DNA of 64,000 bases, taken from contig NZ_VFMQ01000001.1 in assembly GCF_006715175.1 (NCBI RefSeq), positions 2,356,001 through 2,420,000 of the forward strand, given 5' to 3'. This DNA is from Curtobacterium citreum (GTDB lineage Bacteria > Actinomycetota > Actinomycetes > Actinomycetales > Microbacteriaceae). Each line of letters begins with the position of its first letter. Positions within the stretch are counted from its first letter, which is position 1. Shown piece after piece: positions 9,101 through 17,983 of the stretch. The notes below the pieces were generated by a model, which was given only the letters and a program-made list of their open reading frames with translations, ran no database searches and was not told where the DNA came from. The position numbers and the translations under genes are program-made.

Positions 9101-9343
9101 TCAGTGGCTCGCCTGCTCCACCCGGATGCGCGCGAGGATCTCGGTCCGGAGCTGGTCGGGAGCCGTCTCCTTGCAGGCGCGCTTGACGGTCTCCATGAGG
9201 ACGACGCCGACGCGGTGCTCGCTCGTGCAGTCCTCGCAGGACTCCATGTGCTCGCGGATGTCCGCGGCGTCCTCGCGGCAGAGCTCGTCGTGCAGGAACT
9301 CCTCGAGCTCGGCCTTCGCCTTCGAGCAGTCGCAGCCGCTCAT
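9101..9343 (-). CDS. rsrA: redox-sensing zinc anti-sigma factor (RsrA type)
   Basis: 80 aa, typical size for mycothiol-system anti-sigma factors. It contains the ZAS signature HxxxCxxC (HMESCEDC, residues about 31-38), with further Cys residues at 4, 6 and 22 that can form the redox switch. In Streptomyces, RsrA binds SigR and releases it when thiols are oxidised (established for the family). It starts inside the sigR stop codon (ATGA), giving coupled synthesis of sigma and anti-sigma. It is the second gene of the sigR operon. Confidence 0.92.
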   Translation of the reverse strand: MSGCDCSKAKAELEEFLHDELCREDAADIREHMESCEDCTSEHRVGVVLMETVKRACKETAPDQLRTEILARIRVEQASH

Positions 9344-10107
9344 CGTGCGTCCTTCCCGTCGGAGCGACCAGTGGTCGCCGGTGTCTTCCGGCCGCGTCCG
9401 CGCATCGTCGCCGTCGACGCTGCGTCCGGGACGATGCCGGTCTCGCGTGCGTGGTCCGCCAGGAGCCCGCGGAGGAGCCGGCGGCCACGGTGGAGACGGC
9501 TCATGACCGTCCCCACGGGGGTCTTCATGATGTCGGCGATCTCCTGGTAGGAGAAGCCCTCGACGTCAGCGAAGTACACGGCCATCCGGAAGTCCTCGGG
9601 GATCGACTGCAGCGCGTCCTTCACGGCGGAGGACGGCAGGTGGTCGATCGCGTCGGCCTCGGCGGAGCGGGCGGACACCGACTGGGTGACGCTCTCCGCG
9701 CCGCCGAGCTGCCAGTCCTCGAGCTCGTCGATGGTGCCCTGGTACGGGTTCCGCTGGTTCTTGCGGTACGTGTTGATGAACGTGTTCGTCAGGATCCGGT
9801 ACAGCCAGGCCTTCAGGTTCGTACCCTGGCGGAACTGCCGGAACGCGGCGTACGCCTTGACGAAGGTCTCCTGCACCAGGTCCGAGGCATCGGCGGGGTT
9901 GCGAGTCATCCGCATCGCGGCACCGTAGAGCTGGTCCATGAAGGGCAGCGCCTGGGTCTCGAACAGCGACCGCAGCTCGGACTCCGACACGGTCTTCTCG
10001 TCGGCGGGCTCGGCCAGTTCCTCGGCCGCTTCGGAGACCGCGTCGAGCTGCTCCTCGGTCTCCTCGACCAGGTCGTGCGGTGCTGCCTGCGGCTCGTCGG
10101 TGGTCAT
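9340..10107 (-). CDS. sigR: ECF RNA polymerase sigma factor SigR/SigH
   Basis: 255 aa: an acidic N-terminal extension of about 50 residues rich in Glu, then sigma-70 region 2 (about 58-125, with [17 protein letters not shown]) and region 4 (about 175-235, with [23 protein letters not shown]), and a basic tail. This is the disulfide-stress ECF group controlled by RsrA. The tail after region 4 is longer than usual. ATG 10107 is chosen because conserved acidic sequence starts there and TAGACT lies eight bases before it. A second, SigR-type promoter sits at 10289-10314. It is divergent from aroA. Confidence 0.9.
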   Translation of the reverse strand: MTTDEPQAAPHDLVEETEEQLDAVSEAAEELAEPADEKTVSESELRSLFETQALPFMDQLYGAAMRMTRNPADASDLVQETFVKAYAAFRQFRQGTNLKAWLYRILTNTFINTYRKNQRNPYQGTIDELEDWQLGGAESVTQSVSARSAEADAIDHLPSSAVKDALQSIPEDFRMAVYFADVEGFSYQEIADIMKTPVGTVMSRLHRGRRLLRGLLADHARETGIVPDAASTATMRGRGRKTPATTGRSDGKDAR

Positions 10108-10115
10108 CGCGTCCC

Positions 10116-10121
10116 AGTCTA
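10116..10121 (-). promoter_or_regulatory. proximal -10 box of sigR
   Basis: TAGACT on the minus strand, eight bases before the sigR ATG. It fits a housekeeping, leaderless transcript that gives a basal level of the sigma factor. Confidence 0.45.
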
Positions 10122-10278
10122 GGCGGACGGTCCCGACCTGCCCGGCGGCCACGAGCGTGCCCGCCGCCCCGCGCGAGCCGGGCACGACCGCGTCGTCGAG
10201 CGTCGTGACCGTGTCCCGCAACCGTGTCGACGGTCGCGCCAGTGTTGCTGTCGCCAATGGTCCTCCCGGTGCGTTCAG

Positions 10279-10284
10279 TACCCT
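10279..10284 (+). promoter_or_regulatory. -10 box of aroA
   Basis: TACCCT, nine bases before the aroA ATG at 10294. It lies in the region where the divergent SigR-type promoter would start transcription. Confidence 0.4.
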
Positions 10285-10288
10285 GGTG

Positions 10289-10314
10289 AACCGATGGCCG
10301 ACACGACGCATTCC
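10289..10314 (-). promoter_or_regulatory. SigR-type promoter (GGAAT-N18-GTT) for the sigR operon
   Basis: On the minus strand GGAAT (10314-10310) is followed after exactly 18 bases by GTT (10291-10289). This is the published Streptomyces SigR consensus and spacing. It points at sigR, about 180 bases upstream of its ATG, and overlaps the first codons of aroA on the other strand. It is the only exact match among the GGAAT sequences I checked by eye. Autoregulation is inferred. Confidence 0.65.
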
Positions 10315-11673
10315 CAGCAGCCCGATCCGTGGATCGCCCCGCGCGCACGCGGGCCCCTGCACGGGGACGTCGCGCTCCCCGGCTCGAAGTCCCTGACGAA
10401 CCGGGAGCTCGTGCTCGCCGCCCTCGCGGACGGCCCGTCGACCATCCGGCTCCCCCTGCACTCCCGCGACTCCGCACTCATGGTCGCGGGGCTCCGGCAG
10501 CTCGGCGTCGGCATCGAGGAACTCGAGCCGGCGCCCGGCACCGACGCGAACCCGTACGGCCCCGACCTCCGGATCACCCCGGCCCCGATGCGCGGCGGCG
10601 TCCGGGTCGACTGCGGGCTCGCCGGCACCGTGATGCGCTTCCTGCCGCCGCTCGCCGCCCTCGCCGCCGGGTCGGTCACGATCGACGGCGACCCCTACGC
10701 CCGGAAGCGGCCGATGGGGGCGATCATCCGCGCGCTCGTCGACCTCGGCGTGGACGTCACCGACGACGGCGACGGCGCGATGCCCTTCACGTTCACCGGG
10801 ACCGGCTCGGTCCGGGGCGGGGCGCTCACCATCGACGCGAGCGCGTCCTCGCAGTTCGTCTCCGGCCTGCTCCTCTCCGCGCCGCGCTTCGAGGAGGGCC
10901 TGCACCTCACGCACGTCGGCGACCGACTCCCGAGCCTGCCGCACATCGACATGACCGTCGCCGCGCTCCGCGCCCGCGGCGTCCGCGTCGACCAACCGGC
11001 CGTCGGCGAGTGGGTCGTGCACCCCGGCCCGATCGCCGCGCGCGACGTCACGATCGAGCCCGACCTGTCGAACGCCGCGCCGTTCGCCGTCGCCGCCCTC
11101 GTGGCCGGCGGCACGGTGCGGATCCGCACGTGGCCCACCGCGACGACGCAGGTCGGTGCCGACCTCGAGACGCTGCTGCCGCGCTGGGGCGCGACCGTGA
11201 CGCGCGACGGCGACGATCTGCTCGTCGACGGCGGCGTCGGGGTCCTGGGCGGCGCCTCCTTGCCGGGGGTGGACCTGGACCTGACCCGCGGTGGCGAGCT
11301 CGCCCCCGCGCTCGTCGCGCTGGCCGCGCTGGCGGACGCACCGAGCGAGATCACCGGGATCGGTCACCTGCGCGGGCACGAGACGGACCGGCTCGCCGCG
11401 CTCGCGGGGGACGTGAACCGGTCGGGAGGCACGGTGCAGGAACTCGACGACGGCCTGCGGATCGCGCCGGCGCGGCTCCACGGCGGCCCGTGGGCCGCGT
11501 ACGACGACCACCGGATGGCCACCGCCGGGGCGATCGTGGGACTCGTCGTCGACGGCGTCGCCGTCGACGACATCGGCTGCACCGCGAAGACGCTGCCCCA
11601 GTTCCCCGAGCTCTGGGCGGCCCTCGTGGCGACCGGCGCCTCCGCCGCCTCCGCCGACCGCGACGGGGCGTGA
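10294..11673 (+). CDS. aroA: 3-phosphoshikimate 1-carboxyvinyltransferase (EPSP synthase)
   Basis: 459 aa. Shikimate-pathway enzyme joining shikimate-3-phosphate and phosphoenolpyruvate. The substrate loop PGSKSLTNR is at residues 29-37, and the two pseudo-symmetric domains each carry the expected repeated folds ([17 protein letters not shown] near 109). The late segment [14 protein letters not shown] near 358 and the closing [12 protein letters not shown] carry the conserved Arg/Lys residues. The ATG sits nine bases after TACCCT. A SigR-type promoter on the opposite strand overlaps its first codons. rsgA follows after five bases. Confidence 0.95.
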   Translation: MADTTHSQQPDPWIAPRARGPLHGDVALPGSKSLTNRELVLAALADGPSTIRLPLHSRDSALMVAGLRQLGVGIEELEPAPGTDANPYGPDLRITPAPMRGGVRVDCGLAGTVMRFLPPLAALAAGSVTIDGDPYARKRPMGAIIRALVDLGVDVTDDGDGAMPFTFTGTGSVRGGALTIDASASSQFVSGLLLSAPRFEEGLHLTHVGDRLPSLPHIDMTVAALRARGVRVDQPAVGEWVVHPGPIAARDVTIEPDLSNAAPFAVAALVAGGTVRIRTWPTATTQVGADLETLLPRWGATVTRDGDDLLVDGGVGVLGGASLPGVDLDLTRGGELAPALVALAALADAPSEITGIGHLRGHETDRLAALAGDVNRSGGTVQELDDGLRIAPARLHGGPWAAYDDHRMATAGAIVGLVVDGVAVDDIGCTAKTLPQFPELWAALVATGASAASADRDGA

Positions 11674-11678
11674 CGGGC

Positions 11679-12722
11679 ATGAGCTGGTGGGACGACGTCG
11701 ACGGCGACGACACGGACGACGACGAGCCGTACGGGCAGTACGAGTCGAAGGTCCGGATCCGGCCGAACCCGAAGGGCAACCGGCCGCGCACGAAGACCCG
11801 GCCGACGTACGACGACGCGACCCGCGGCTGGGTCACGAACGTCGACCGCGGCCGCTTCGGCGTGCTCGTCGACGACGCCGTGATCACCGCGACGAAGGCC
11901 CGCGAGCTCGGCAAGAAGTCCGTCGTGACCGGCGACCGCGTCTCGCTCGTGGGAGACGTGTCCGGCGAGCCGGGGTCCCTCGCCCGCATCGTCAAGGTCG
12001 ACGAGCGCACGACGCTGCTCCGCCGGAGCGCCGACGACACCGACGAGGTCGAGCGCGTCATCGTCGCGAACGCCGACCAGATGCTCGTCGTCGTGGCGGC
12101 GGCCGACCCGGAGCCCCGGCCCCGGCTGATCGACCGGTACCTCGTGGCCGCGTTCGACGCCGGCCTCGACCCGGTGCTCTGCGTCACCAAGACCGACCTC
12201 GCCGACCCGGCACCGTTCCTCGCGCACTTCGCCTGCCTGGACCTGCGGATCGTCACGAGCCGCTCGGACGACGTGCCGTTCGAGGCCCTGCACGAGGTCC
12301 TGGACGGGCGCGTGACGGTCACCGTCGGGCACTCGGGCGTCGGCAAGTCGACGCTCGTCAACGCGATCACGGGGTCCACCCGCGCGACGGGCGTCGTGAA
12401 CGCGGTCACCGGCCGTGGGCGGCACACCTCGTCGTCGTCGATCGCCCTGCGCGTGCGCGACGGCGGTTGGATCATCGACACCCCCGGCGTCCGGTCGTTC
12501 GGCCTGGGGCACGTCGAGCCCGCGAACGTCTTCCGGGCCTTCGCGTCGCACGCCGTCCCGGTCCGCGAGCCCGCCGACGGCATCCCGCTCGACCAGGCGC
12601 ACGACTGGGAGATCGTCGACCGGGTGCAGGACGGCGAGCTCGGGCCGACCGGTGTCGAGCGCCTCGACTCGTTCCGGGCACTCCTGACCGGCATGGGCGC
12701 GGACGACCCCGGCGCGGACTGA
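11679..12722 (+). CDS. rsgA: ribosome small subunit-dependent GTPase A
   Basis: 347 aa. Circularly permuted GTPase for late 30S maturation. An acidic N-terminus precedes an OB fold (about 45-115). The GTPase motifs follow in permuted order: VTKTD (G4), GHSGVGKST (G1, about residue 219), GRGRHTSSS (G2) and DTPGVRSFG (G3, about 268). Odd point: the C-terminal zinc knuckle seen in most RsgA proteins (CxCxxH and a further Cys) is absent; there is no Cys after the GTPase core. ATG 11679 follows aroA by five bases, so the genes are likely cotranscribed. Confidence 0.9.
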   Translation: MSWWDDVDGDDTDDDEPYGQYESKVRIRPNPKGNRPRTKTRPTYDDATRGWVTNVDRGRFGVLVDDAVITATKARELGKKSVVTGDRVSLVGDVSGEPGSLARIVKVDERTTLLRRSADDTDEVERVIVANADQMLVVVAAADPEPRPRLIDRYLVAAFDAGLDPVLCVTKTDLADPAPFLAHFACLDLRIVTSRSDDVPFEALHEVLDGRVTVTVGHSGVGKSTLVNAITGSTRATGVVNAVTGRGRHTSSSSIALRVRDGGWIIDTPGVRSFGLGHVEPANVFRAFASHAVPVREPADGIPLDQAHDWEIVDRVQDGELGPTGVERLDSFRALLTGMGADDPGAD

Positions 12723-12739
12723 CCCGGGCGGCACGGGTG

Positions 12740-12745
12740 TACAGT
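12740..12745 (+). promoter_or_regulatory. -10 box of the membrane-protein gene at 12754
   Basis: TACAGT with eight bases to GTG 12754, suggesting a leaderless transcript starting at the GTG. Confidence 0.45.
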
Positions 12746-12753
12746 CGTCCCTC

Positions 12754-13902
12754 GTGTCAGAAGTTGCAAAGTACAACTTGGTGGTCACCCCGAACCCCGA
12801 GCCTCGTCCGTCGCACCACCACGCCGACCACGCCGCGCCGCGTCCCCCGCGCCGCCCGTCCGGTCCGTCTGTCCTGCGCCCCGAGCACCTCGGGCGGACG
12901 CTGCGCGGCTTCGGGTCGCACATCCTCGTGCCCCTCTTCCTCGCGGTCGGCATGACCCTCGCCTACCTCGGTGCCTTCCACGCACCGACGCCGCACGAGC
13001 TCCCGGTCGGTGTCGTCGGTCAGGGCGCCGCGGCGCAGGTCTTCGCCCAGACCGTCACGGACGGCTCCGACGGCAAGCTCGTCGCCCACGTCGTGGCCTC
13101 GCCCGCTGCCGCCGAACAGCAGGTCCGGGACCGCGAGCTCGCCGCCGTGTACGCGCCGACGACGGACGCGGCGACGCTGTACGTCTCGTCCGCCGCGAGC
13201 GAGACGACCGCGTCCGCCGCCCAGAAGGTCTTCCTGCCGATCGCCTACGAGCAGCACCTGCCCTTCACGGTGCAGGACGTCGTCCCGACCGGACCGGAGG
13301 ACCCCACCGGCCAGGGCCTGTTCTTCCTGCTCGTCGGCCTGAGCGTCGGCGGGTACGCCTCGGCCATCGCCGTGGCCGCGGTCGCCACGCGCCTCCGGGC
13401 GTTCTGGACCGTCGTGGTGGGTGCCGCGACCGCCGCGGTGGTCGCCGGCATCGGCACGATCGTGGCCGGCCCGGTCTACGGCGTCGTGCCGGACCACCGC
13501 TGGCAGGTGTTCCTCTTCGCCTGGCTGTACGACGCGATCGTCATCGCCCTCGGGGTCGGCCTGCACCCGCTGCTCGGCCGGTGGACGACGCCGATCCTCA
13601 CGATGCTCTTCGTGATGCTCAACTTCACGAGCTCCGGCGGGATCTTCCAGCCGACGTTCCAGCCCGGGTTCTTCGCGGCCCTGAACACGTTCTGGAGTGG
13701 CGCAGCGTGGCTGCAGGCCGCCCAGGACCTCGTGTACTTCCCGGGGTCCTCGCTCGGCCGCCCCGCGCTCGTGCTGGCGCTCTGGCTCGCCGTCGCGGTG
13801 CTGCTGGGCGTCGTCGTGCACGGCCTCGCCGCGCGTCGGAGCCGCCTCGCCCGGGAGCGCGCGGTCTCGCAGTACGAAGAGGAGTCGGTCGTCGCGGCGT
13901 AG
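12754..13902 (+). CDS. polytopic membrane protein, YhgE/ABC-2 permease-like
   Basis: 382 aa. After a His/Pro-rich cytoplasmic N-terminus (about 1-45) there is one membrane helix (about 55-75), then an extracytoplasmic region (about 80-185). About five closely spaced C-terminal membrane helices follow (about 190-365), and then a basic tail. This one-helix, large loop, multi-helix layout resembles ABC-2 permease/YhgE-Pip proteins; no ATPase gene is adjacent. GTG 12754 is placed by the -10 box TACAGT; a second in-frame GTG at 12781 is possible. A dyad lies inside the first codons. Substrate and role are unknown. Confidence 0.7.
   Translation: MSEVAKYNLVVTPNPEPRPSHHHADHAAPRPPRRPSGPSVLRPEHLGRTLRGFGSHILVPLFLAVGMTLAYLGAFHAPTPHELPVGVVGQGAAAQVFAQTVTDGSDGKLVAHVVASPAAAEQQVRDRELAAVYAPTTDAATLYVSSAASETTASAAQKVFLPIAYEQHLPFTVQDVVPTGPEDPTGQGLFFLLVGLSVGGYASAIAVAAVATRLRAFWTVVVGAATAAVVAGIGTIVAGPVYGVVPDHRWQVFLFAWLYDAIVIALGVGLHPLLGRWTTPILTMLFVMLNFTSSGGIFQPTFQPGFFAALNTFWSGAAWLQAAQDLVYFPGSSLGRPALVLALWLAVAVLLGVVVHGLAARRSRLARERAVSQYEEESVVAA
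12761..12779. promoter_or_regulatory. operator-like dyad AAGTTG-N7-CAACTT
   Basis: Perfect 6-bp inverted repeat spaced by seven bases, AT-rich against a GC-rich background. It is located about +8 to +26 of the presumed leaderless mRNA, within codons 3-9 of the membrane-protein gene. Its size and symmetry resemble binding sites of MarR-type repressors, which would block transcription there. The regulator is not in the window. Confidence 0.5.
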
Positions 13903-13945
13903 CGCGGTCCGCCCTGCACGACCCGACCGCCGGTACGCTGACGCC

Positions 13946-14731
13946 GTGGACCTCAGCGCCGACCTGGACTTCGCCCGCTCCCTCGCCGACACCGCCGACG
14001 CGATCAGCCTCGAGCGCTTCCGCGCCGCGGACCTGCACGTGTCGAAGAAAGCCGACAGCACGCACGTGACCGACGCCGACCAGGCGGTCGAGCGCGCCCT
14101 GCGGGACCGGCTCGCCGCCGAGCGGCCGGACGACGCGTTCCTCGGCGAGGAGACCACCGCGGACACCGGCGCCGAGGCCACGAGCGAGGGACACCGGCAG
14201 TGGGTCGTCGATCCGATCGACGGCACCGCGAACTACCTGCGGGGCGTCCCGGTGTGGGCGACCCTCATCTCCCTGGCCGTCGACGGCCGTCCGGTGCTCG
14301 GCGTGGTCAGCGCGCCCGCGCTCGGGAAACGCTGGTGGGCCGCCGAGGGGCTCGGCGCGCACTCCACCGACGGCCCGCTCCGGGTCTCCGGCGTCGCGGA
14401 GCTCGCCGACGCGAGCATCAGCTACAACAGCATCCAGCAGTGGGACGACGACGACCGGCTCGACGCCCTCGTCGCGCTCTCCCGGAGCGTGTGGCGCACC
14501 CGCGCGTACGGCGACATGTGGTCGTACATGCTCGTGGCCGAGGGCGTGCTCGACGTCGCCGGCGAGCCCGACCTCAAGCCGTGGGACATGGCCGCCCTCG
14601 TGCCGATCGTCGAGGAGGCCGGCGGGCGCTTCACCTCGCTCGACGGCGACCCCGGCCCCTGGCACGGCAGTGCGCTCGCGACGAACGGGCTCGTGCACGA
14701 CGCCGTCGTCGAGGTCGTCCGCCGCGCCTGA
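13946..14731 (+). CDS. hisN: inositol monophosphatase-family phosphatase, likely histidinol-phosphatase
   Basis: 261 aa of the FIG/IMPase superfamily. Metal and phosphate ligands are seen in FLGEE (about residue 68), WVVDPIDGTANYLRG (about 87-101) and KPWDMAAL (about 212-219). Residue pattern and length match the actinobacterial HisN branch, which removes phosphate from histidinol phosphate; other inositol-type phosphates are the alternative. TACGCT six bases before the GTG start predicts a leaderless mRNA, so the gene has its own promoter despite following the membrane gene by 43 bases. Confidence 0.82.
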   Translation: MDLSADLDFARSLADTADAISLERFRAADLHVSKKADSTHVTDADQAVERALRDRLAAERPDDAFLGEETTADTGAEATSEGHRQWVVDPIDGTANYLRGVPVWATLISLAVDGRPVLGVVSAPALGKRWWAAEGLGAHSTDGPLRVSGVAELADASISYNSIQQWDDDDRLDALVALSRSVWRTRAYGDMWSYMLVAEGVLDVAGEPDLKPWDMAALVPIVEEAGGRFTSLDGDPGPWHGSALATNGLVHDAVVEVVRRA

Positions 14732-14766
14732 GACGGCGCTGATCCGGCACTGACCCCGTCGACCGC

Positions 14767-14794
14767 GGACGTACCCCTCCACCGGGGCACGTCC
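14767..14794 (+). terminator. hairpin after hisN
   Basis: GGACGT pairs with ACGTCC and CCCC with GGGG, with one mismatch between the blocks and a six-base loop. It begins 36 bases after the hisN stop. No U-run. Confidence 0.45.
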
Positions 14795-15085
14795 GAGGGC
14801 GCGGCCCGGAGCGGAAGGGAACGGTCCCGACGCACCACCACGGCCTGTACCCCAGGCCGACGCCTCCCCCGGTGCGCCGCGCTGGACGCCCCGCCGGGCG
14901 ACCCCCCGGACTGGGGACAACGCGATCGGACAACTCGTCGCCGCGGCCCTCGAAGTGGTGCCGGACCTGGGTTACTGTGACGGCAGCGTCAGGTCGGAGA
15001 ACGCCTCGGATTCCCTAGGTCCGAAAGCGGTGTCGGACCCGTCGTTTCTCGTCCAGAAACCCTAACCCGAGGGGTGGTACAGACG
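14795..15085 (+). other. upstream region of the LuxR gene
   Basis: Non-coding as far as can be seen. It holds a possible -10 (TACTGT, 14973-14978) without a clear -35. About 100 bases of leader follow, with short complementary blocks and the motif CCCTAACCCGAGGGG immediately before the leader ORF at 15086. No known riboswitch is recognised. Confidence 0.35.
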
Positions 15086-15199
15086 ATGTCTTCATCGTTC
15101 CTGCGCGGAACCGAGTGCACCCTCACTCGTCGTCCGCATCTCGTTCCCGTCCGATTCGGCGCGCGCACCCTCGCCGCCGCGACACCCGGGGGCCGGTGA
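15086..15199 (+). CDS. possible 37-aa leader peptide upstream of the LuxR regulator
   Basis: ATG 15086 follows a GAGGGGTGG ribosome-binding-like stretch by about eight bases. It encodes 37 residues rich in Arg and Thr, ending ATPGGR. Its TGA lies three bases before the ATG of the large LuxR gene, whose own ribosome site overlaps the end of this frame, so translation could be coupled. No signal peptide, membrane helix or homology is seen. It could be a true leader peptide or a chance frame. Confidence 0.4.
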   Translation: MSSSFLRGTECTLTRRPHLVPVRFGARTLAAATPGGR

Positions 15200-15202
15200 G
15201 TC

Positions 15203-17893
15203 ATGGCACTCACCGGTCGCCGTCTCGAGGTCGACCGGATCGCGACCCTCGCAGCACTCCCTCGTGAGTGCGCGATGGTCGTCGTCGGCGACCCTGGTTC
15301 CGGACGCAGCAGCGTCCTCGACGCGGTCGCGAACCGCGTCGCCCTCCCCGTCGTGCGCGTCGGTGTCAACGGGACCGAGTCCCGCTGGCCGCTCGCCGGC
15401 GTGACCTCCCTGTTCACCGCGCTCGACGACCCCCGTGCGTCGGCCCACATCGCCCTGCTCCTGGAGTCCGACGCCCCGGGCTCCGGCTCGGGCGGACTCG
15501 CTGCGGCGCACGACTTCCTCGAGGCCGTGCAGACGCTGACCCTGCCGCCGACGGTCGTCCTCATCGACGACCTCGACCGGATGGACGCGGAGAGCCAGGA
15601 GCTCATCGCGTTCCTCGCCGGTCGGCTGGCCGGCACGGCCCTGCGCCTGGTCGCCACGGTCCGCTCGGTCCCGTCGGACGGGCCGCTCGCGTCCCTGCCG
15701 ACGCTGCGGCTCGAACCGCTGACCGCCGACGAAGCACTGGTCGCGGCGCGCTCGATGGCGCCCGCGGACGCGAACGAGGGCGTCCTCGCCGTGCTCGCCC
15801 AGGAGACCGGGGGCAACCCCGGCGCCCTCCGCGAGCAGGTCGACGCCCTCAGCCCGGAGCAGCGGACCGGCACCGAGCCGCTCCTGCTCCCCCTGCGTCC
15901 GACGGCGACCGGCGAGGCGATCGCCGACCGTTCCCTCGAGCACGAGAGCGAGGGAGGACGCGATCTGGACGTCCTCGCCCGCCTCGCGCTCGCCCCCGTC
16001 GCACGCACGGCGGCGTGGGACCGGGACACCGTCGACGACCTGGCCGACGCCGGGCTCGTCGCGGTGCGCGGCCAGAGCGTCACCGTCCGCGACCCGCTCG
16101 TGCGATCGGTGCTCTGGTGGCGGATGTCCGCTCGACAGCGGCGCGCCGGGCACACCGAGCTCGCCGGCGTGGTCGCGGAGTCCGACCCCCGTGCGGCGGC
16201 CTGGCACCGCAGCTTCGTCGACGACGTCCCGGACGTGGTCGGTCTGCTGACCGCGGCCGCGGGCTACGTGGCGGACGGCGTGCCGAACGCCGCAGTGGCC
16301 CTCGCCGAGCGCGCCCTGCACGTCGGCTCCGGCTGCGAGGACGAGCGCGCGGCGCTCCTGGGCGTCGCCGAGGCGATGCTCGCGAACCGCATGCTCGGGC
16401 TCGCCGCACGGTACCTGGCCGCGATCCGGCCGTTCCGCCGGACCGCCGACGAGGTCCGCCGCCTGCGGCTGCTGTACTCCGTGCAGTACCTGCGCGGCGA
16501 GGTCGTGCACGCGGACGAGCTGCACGTGCCCGTCGCCCCGGACGCACCCGAAGCGCCCGCGGCGGCAGGACTCCTCGCGACCGTCGCGAGCTTCCGCGCC
16601 GAGTCCTGGGACCTCGAGCAGGCCCGCGACCTGCTCGCCCGGGTCGAGGCGCTCCGCCCGGCGGTCGACGCGCACACCGCGGAGATCGCCACCGCGGTGT
16701 CGCACCTCGTCGACGCGATCGACGGCACGCTCGCGCCGGACAGCGAGCTCTACGACGGCCTCGCGACGTCGCAGCTGCTCGCACTGTCCGACCCCGCGCT
16801 GCTCCTCGTCGCGCACGCCCTGAGCCTCGGCGAGCGCCACCGCAGCGCCCGCCGGGTGTTCGCCCTGGCGATGGCCCGCAGCCAGGAGACCCAGGCGGTC
16901 TGGACCGAGGCCGCCCGCTACCTGTCCGCCGAGAACGAGCTGCGTTCCGGCAACTACCGGCAGGCGCTCCGGGCGATCGACGTCTGGGACGCCGCGGCCG
17001 GTGCGGACCGGCGTCCGCCGGAGGCCTCCCGGGCGCTCGCGATCGCGTACCGGCACTTCGCCGAGGGGCGCTCCCACGAGGCCCTCGAGGTGCTCGACCG
17101 GTGCCTCGCGCAGCGGTCGACGAACCAGCTGTGGGCCACGACGGCGAAGCTGCACGCGCTCCGTGGGCGGGTGCTCCTGCTGGACGGCCGGGTCGAGGAG
17201 GCCGTGGTCGCCCTCGAGGCCGCGGACGCCGTGGGCCGCTCGATGCGGAACCCGACGATGCTCCGGCACCTCGGCGACCTCGTCGAGGGCTACGTCCGGG
17301 CCGGTCGGACGGACGACGCACGCACCGTGACGGCACGGCTCGCGGCGGACCACCACGCCCGGCCGTCGCGGTGGGGTGCCCTGGTGCTCGCCAGGAGCCT
17401 GGCGCTCGTCGCGGACGACACGACCCGCGACGCCGCGCGGCGCCGTGCGCTGGAGCTGTTCCAGCCGCACGACTCGCAGTACGAGCGGGCCCGCACGTTC
17501 GCGGCGCTCGCCTGCGTCGGCACCGCGGCGGAGCGTCCGCGGCTCGGTGCCGCTGCGGCGGCGTCGTACGAGGCAGCCGGGCTCCGGCGGCCGCTCGTGA
17601 CGCCGGTCGCGAGTGCGGCGATGCCGTCCTTCGCGGCCCCGTCGTCGGTGCGCTCCGTCCCGAGCGCGCAGGTGCCGGGATCCCCGCGGAGCGTGCCGGA
17701 CGCGTCGGCGGTGCTCACGTCGCTGACGGCCGAGGAGCGCGCGGTCGTGCAGAAGGTGACGGAGGGGTACCGCAACCGCGAGATCGCCTCGTCGCTGTTC
17801 ATGTCGCAGCGGACGGTCGAGCTGCGGCTCACGCAGATCTACCGCAAGGTCGGCGCGCGCTCGCGCTCGCACCTGGTGGCGCTGCTCACGTGA
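15203..17893 (+). CDS. large ATP-binding LuxR-family transcriptional regulator (LAL type)
   Basis: 896 aa. An N-terminal AAA/STAND-type ATPase carries a Walker A-like GDPGSGRSS (about residues 29-37) and Walker B VVLIDDLDRMD (about 113-123). A long helical, TPR-like middle follows, and a C-terminal LuxR helix-turn-helix (about 835-895, LTAEERAVV through REIASSLFMSQRTVELRLTQIYRKV). Such proteins are activators whose inducer is sensed by the middle region (family knowledge). The target is unknown; the glmS-like gene lies downstream but behind a strong hairpin, so it is probably not cotranscribed. Confidence 0.88.
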   Translation: MALTGRRLEVDRIATLAALPRECAMVVVGDPGSGRSSVLDAVANRVALPVVRVGVNGTESRWPLAGVTSLFTALDDPRASAHIALLLESDAPGSGSGGLAAAHDFLEAVQTLTLPPTVVLIDDLDRMDAESQELIAFLAGRLAGTALRLVATVRSVPSDGPLASLPTLRLEPLTADEALVAARSMAPADANEGVLAVLAQETGGNPGALREQVDALSPEQRTGTEPLLLPLRPTATGEAIADRSLEHESEGGRDLDVLARLALAPVARTAAWDRDTVDDLADAGLVAVRGQSVTVRDPLVRSVLWWRMSARQRRAGHTELAGVVAESDPRAAAWHRSFVDDVPDVVGLLTAAAGYVADGVPNAAVALAERALHVGSGCEDERAALLGVAEAMLANRMLGLAARYLAAIRPFRRTADEVRRLRLLYSVQYLRGEVVHADELHVPVAPDAPEAPAAAGLLATVASFRAESWDLEQARDLLARVEALRPAVDAHTAEIATAVSHLVDAIDGTLAPDSELYDGLATSQLLALSDPALLLVAHALSLGERHRSARRVFALAMARSQETQAVWTEAARYLSAENELRSGNYRQALRAIDVWDAAAGADRRPPEASRALAIAYRHFAEGRSHEALEVLDRCLAQRSTNQLWATTAKLHALRGRVLLLDGRVEEAVVALEAADAVGRSMRNPTMLRHLGDLVEGYVRAGRTDDARTVTARLAADHHARPSRWGALVLARSLALVADDTTRDAARRRALELFQPHDSQYERARTFAALACVGTAAERPRLGAAAAASYEAAGLRRPLVTPVASAAMPSFAAPSSVRSVPSAQVPGSPRSVPDASAVLTSLTAEERAVVQKVTEGYRNREIASSLFMSQRTVELRLTQIYRKVGARSRSHLVALLT

Positions 17894-17935
17894 CGGGTCG
17901 CGTCCGACACCGCGGTGACGTGGACGCGACCCCCT

Positions 17936-17983
17936 GACGGACGGGAGGCCCGGTACCAGCTGGTACCGGGCCTCCCGTCCGTC
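17936..17983. terminator. 48-bp perfect palindrome (family copy 2)
   Basis: Perfect dyad centred at 17959/17960, core GGCCCGGTACCAGCTGGTAC. It starts 43 bases after the LuxR stop. Compared with copy 1, paired positions have changed together (C:G for A:T, A:T for G:C), keeping the stem. It shares the 27-base upstream flank gacgcgaccccctgacggac... with copy 3. Confidence 0.8.

Noticed and set aside
17736..17893. Independent small LuxR gene at the end of the large regulator
   Set aside because: The HTH is in frame and continuous with the ATPase part; it is one protein.
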